From JBEKYD01 sp049509915 (GTDB lineage: Bacteria; Acidobacteriota; Terriglobia; Bryobacterales; Bryobacteraceae): a DNA stretch of 6,808 bases. Positions within the stretch are counted from its first letter, which is position 1, and each line of letters begins with the position of its first letter. Below the pieces are notes generated by a model. That model saw nothing but the letters and a program-made list of their open reading frames with translations. It made no database searches and was not told where the DNA came from. Positions 5,822-6,808 of this stretch are shown here, piece by piece. The position numbers and the translations under genes are program-made. The stretch lies in contig JBEKZL010000338.1 in NCBI GenBank assembly GCA_049509915.1, positions 1 to 6,808 on the forward strand. Direction: 5' to 3'.

Positions 5822-6082
5822 TGTACACCGATTGCGCTGCCACCTGAAAAAGAAGCCGCGTTCAAGGCCCAGGCGCAGGCCCGCGGCTTGAGTCTCGAAC
5901 CGTGGATGCTGGAAGTTGCCGACCAGCAGGTGCAGCCTGTTTCGATCGCTCACTTGCCGAAGACCAATCCCGGCGAGTGGGTGCGGCAATTTCGCGCCTG
6001 GGCCGATGGCCACGATCCTAACATCCCGGTTCTCTCGGACGAAGCGATGAGCCGGGAGAGCATCTACCCGGACCTGATTTAG
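5822..6082 (+). pseudogene. VapB-like antitoxin remnant lacking a start codon
   Basis: An open frame reads TPIALPPEKEAAFKAQAQAR, then GLSLEPWMLEVADQQ, then PVSIAHLPKTNP, WVRQFRAWADGH and IPVLSDEAMSRESIYPDLI. The first part looks like the strand-helix of a ribbon-helix-helix antitoxin. The ending 'LSDEA(I/M)SRESIY' is the common tail of antitoxins paired with PIN-domain (VapC) toxins. No ATG or GTG exists in frame upstream of the similarity: the frame is open only back to TGA 5813-5815, which is also the stop of the peptidase gene. The shortest intact frame uses TTG 5888 (64 residues) and would lack the DNA-binding strand. Homology therefore seems to extend beyond the available start, and the 5' end appears lost or shifted. 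The only candidate starts for the full form are ATT 5831 and CTG 5837, neither with a ribosome-binding site. Confidence 0.6.
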
Positions 6083-6086
6083 CGGC

Positions 6087-6116
6087 GTGCTCATCGATAC
6101 GCCGAATAGGGCTTAA
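6087..6116 (+). pseudogene. Possible start of a lost VapC/PIN toxin
   Basis: Four bases after the antitoxin stop, GTG 6087 opens a nine-codon frame VLIDTPNRA followed by TAA. PIN-domain toxins typically begin M-x-L-I-D-T-N with the aspartate as a metal ligand, and in such pairs the toxin starts within a few bases of the antitoxin stop. Position and first five residues fit, and the rest of the gene is absent. The stretch is so short that chance cannot be excluded. Confidence 0.35.
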
Positions 6117-6119
6117 GAT
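6114..6119 (+). promoter_or_regulatory. Candidate -10 box for the last gene
   Basis: TAAGAT at 6114-6119 stands 27 nt before ATG 6147. A ribosome-binding site GAAGGAG (6135-6141) follows with 5 nt spacing to the ATG. No good -35 box is apparent. Confidence 0.3.
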
Positions 6120-6146
6120 ACCTTACAGGGACTCGAAGGAGCCGGT

Positions 6147-6795
6147 ATGCGATGGACTATCTTGAGTTCGTTGTTGCTGCTTCCGGTGGCAGCCCTCGCG
6201 CTATCGTTTTCGTTACGATGTTCCGCGCGCACTCAGTCGCTATGAAATACAGTTACCCACCAGCAAAGATACGGTCGGTTTTGGGGGCTCGGTGTGGATC
6301 GATGCCGTTTCGCTCGACGTCGCACGGCTGGAGATCCTGGTGCAGGAAATCCCCAAGCATCTGGCGCTGACTTCTGGCCGCATCCTGATCGACTACGGGC
6401 GCATGCGCGTGGGCACCAGCGATTTTCTGCTGCCCAGATCGGTGGAGCAGAATTTCGTCAGCAGTGGTATGGAGGCGCGCAACCAGACGAACTTTTCCGG
6501 CTGCCGCGAGTACAAGACGGAGTCCGCCATCTCGTTTCCGGACGTTCGTGAGACGGCTTCCCCCCAGCCCGACAAACCCAAACCCCTGCCGCTGGAGGTG
6601 CCTGCCGGTGTCGAGATTGAATCGAAGCTCGAGACTCAATTCGATTCCCTTAACGTGGCGAGGGGCGACCCCTTCGAGGCGACAGTGAAGGCCCTGCGGG
6701 AGGCGGCGACACCGTTGCCGGCCGCGGCTGGCTGGCATCGTTCACGCCGGCCGGACTCGGCGGCGGACCTTCGGGAACGCTCGCCGGAGCAGTAA
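6147..6795 (+). pseudogene. Secreted protein, frameshifted and 3'-truncated by the terminal repeat
   Basis: ATG 6147, with a good ribosome-binding site, starts a clear signal peptide (MRWTILSSLLLLPVAALA) that stops at TGA about 30 codons on. From about 6211 another frame carries the body: RYDVPRALSRYEIQLPTS, then GGSVWIDAVSLDVARLEI, GTSDFLLPRSVEQ, ARNQTNFSGCREYKTES, and VPAGVEIESKLETQFDS with RGDPFEATVKA. Removing one T from the TTTT run at 6207-6210 joins them. This resembles uncharacterised secreted proteins common in Acidobacteria ('VWID...FLLP...RN.I.F..Y.K...ES', then a 'VPAG...L.T..D...GDP' module). Those proteins usually have a longer section between the signal peptide and the 'RYDVP' point, so an internal deletion is possible. 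From 6687 the sequence is the reverse complement of the window's left end, so the last 36 residues to TAA 6795 are probably not native. Confidence 0.6.
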
Positions 6796-6808
6796 GGGTG
6801 AAGCTCCG
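6687..6808. repeat. Right arm of 122-bp perfect terminal inverted repeat
   Basis: This is the exact reverse complement of bases 1-122. It interrupts the C-terminal module of the last gene just after ...DPFEATV, where related proteins would be expected to continue with a beta-rich tail. This suggests that the right copy is the foreign one, produced by inversion-duplication or by a chimeric join. Confidence 0.97.

Noticed and set aside
1..6808. Terminal inverted repeats as the ends of a transposon
   Set aside because: There is no transposase or integrase, the repeats lie within coding frames, and the cargo is ordinary chromosomal genes. A composite element cannot be excluded, but nothing supports it.
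1..6808. tRNA, rRNA, riboswitch or CRISPR array
   Set aside because: I saw no cloverleaf, no regularly spaced direct repeats and no conserved structured-RNA motif on either strand when reading by eye.

Overview
This window looks like a G+C-rich bacterial fragment, most likely from Acidobacteriota of the Solibacter/Bryobacter kind. That is an inference, not a database result. It rests on a PadR regulator of the type paired with large MacB/FtsX-like permeases, a secreted M61 peptidase, a Tat-exported class V aminotransferase, and two secreted proteins of styles I associate with that phylum. There is no phage, transposase, CRISPR, rRNA or tRNA signal.

Layout. (1) 1-1242, + strand: a secreted-type protein of unknown function, open at the left edge. 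(2) 1248-1926, - strand: a basic histone-like/DNA-binding-type small protein (1546-1926), followed by a small acidic partner gene (1248-1491) broken by a one-base frameshift. The first gene is preceded by a near-perfect 14-bp inverted repeat that abuts a TATAAT box, which itself lies 6 nt from the ATG. (3) 1994-3247, - strand: a Tat-signal, PLP-dependent class V aminotransferase. (4) 3287-3837: a PadR regulator (- strand) whose permease partner is reduced to about 40 recognisable N-terminal residues. That stub abuts the 24-residue N-terminal stub of a GNAT acetyltransferase on the + strand, so this looks like a deletion scar between two convergent genes. (5) 3947-5815, + strand: an intact M61 metallopeptidase with a signal peptide and a C-terminal PDZ domain, divergent from padR. 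(6) 5822-6116, + strand: remains of a VapBC-like toxin-antitoxin pair, with the antitoxin lacking a start codon and the toxin reduced to a few codons. (7) 6147-6795, + strand: a secreted protein with a signal peptide in one frame and its body in another, running into the terminal repeat.

The first and last 122 bases are perfect reverse complements of each other. The window is therefore either a whole contig ending in an inverted duplication or a fold-back/assembly chimera, and the 3' end of the last gene should not be trusted.

The two clearest themes are gene erosion (several broken genes beside intact ones) and a recurrent promoter design in which a -10 box lies only 6-8 nt upstream of the start codon, as in leaderless mRNAs (genes starting at 1926, 3247 and 3947). 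The genes do not form one pathway. The functional pairings visible are padR with its lost permease, the histone-like gene with its frameshifted partner, and the antitoxin with its lost toxin.
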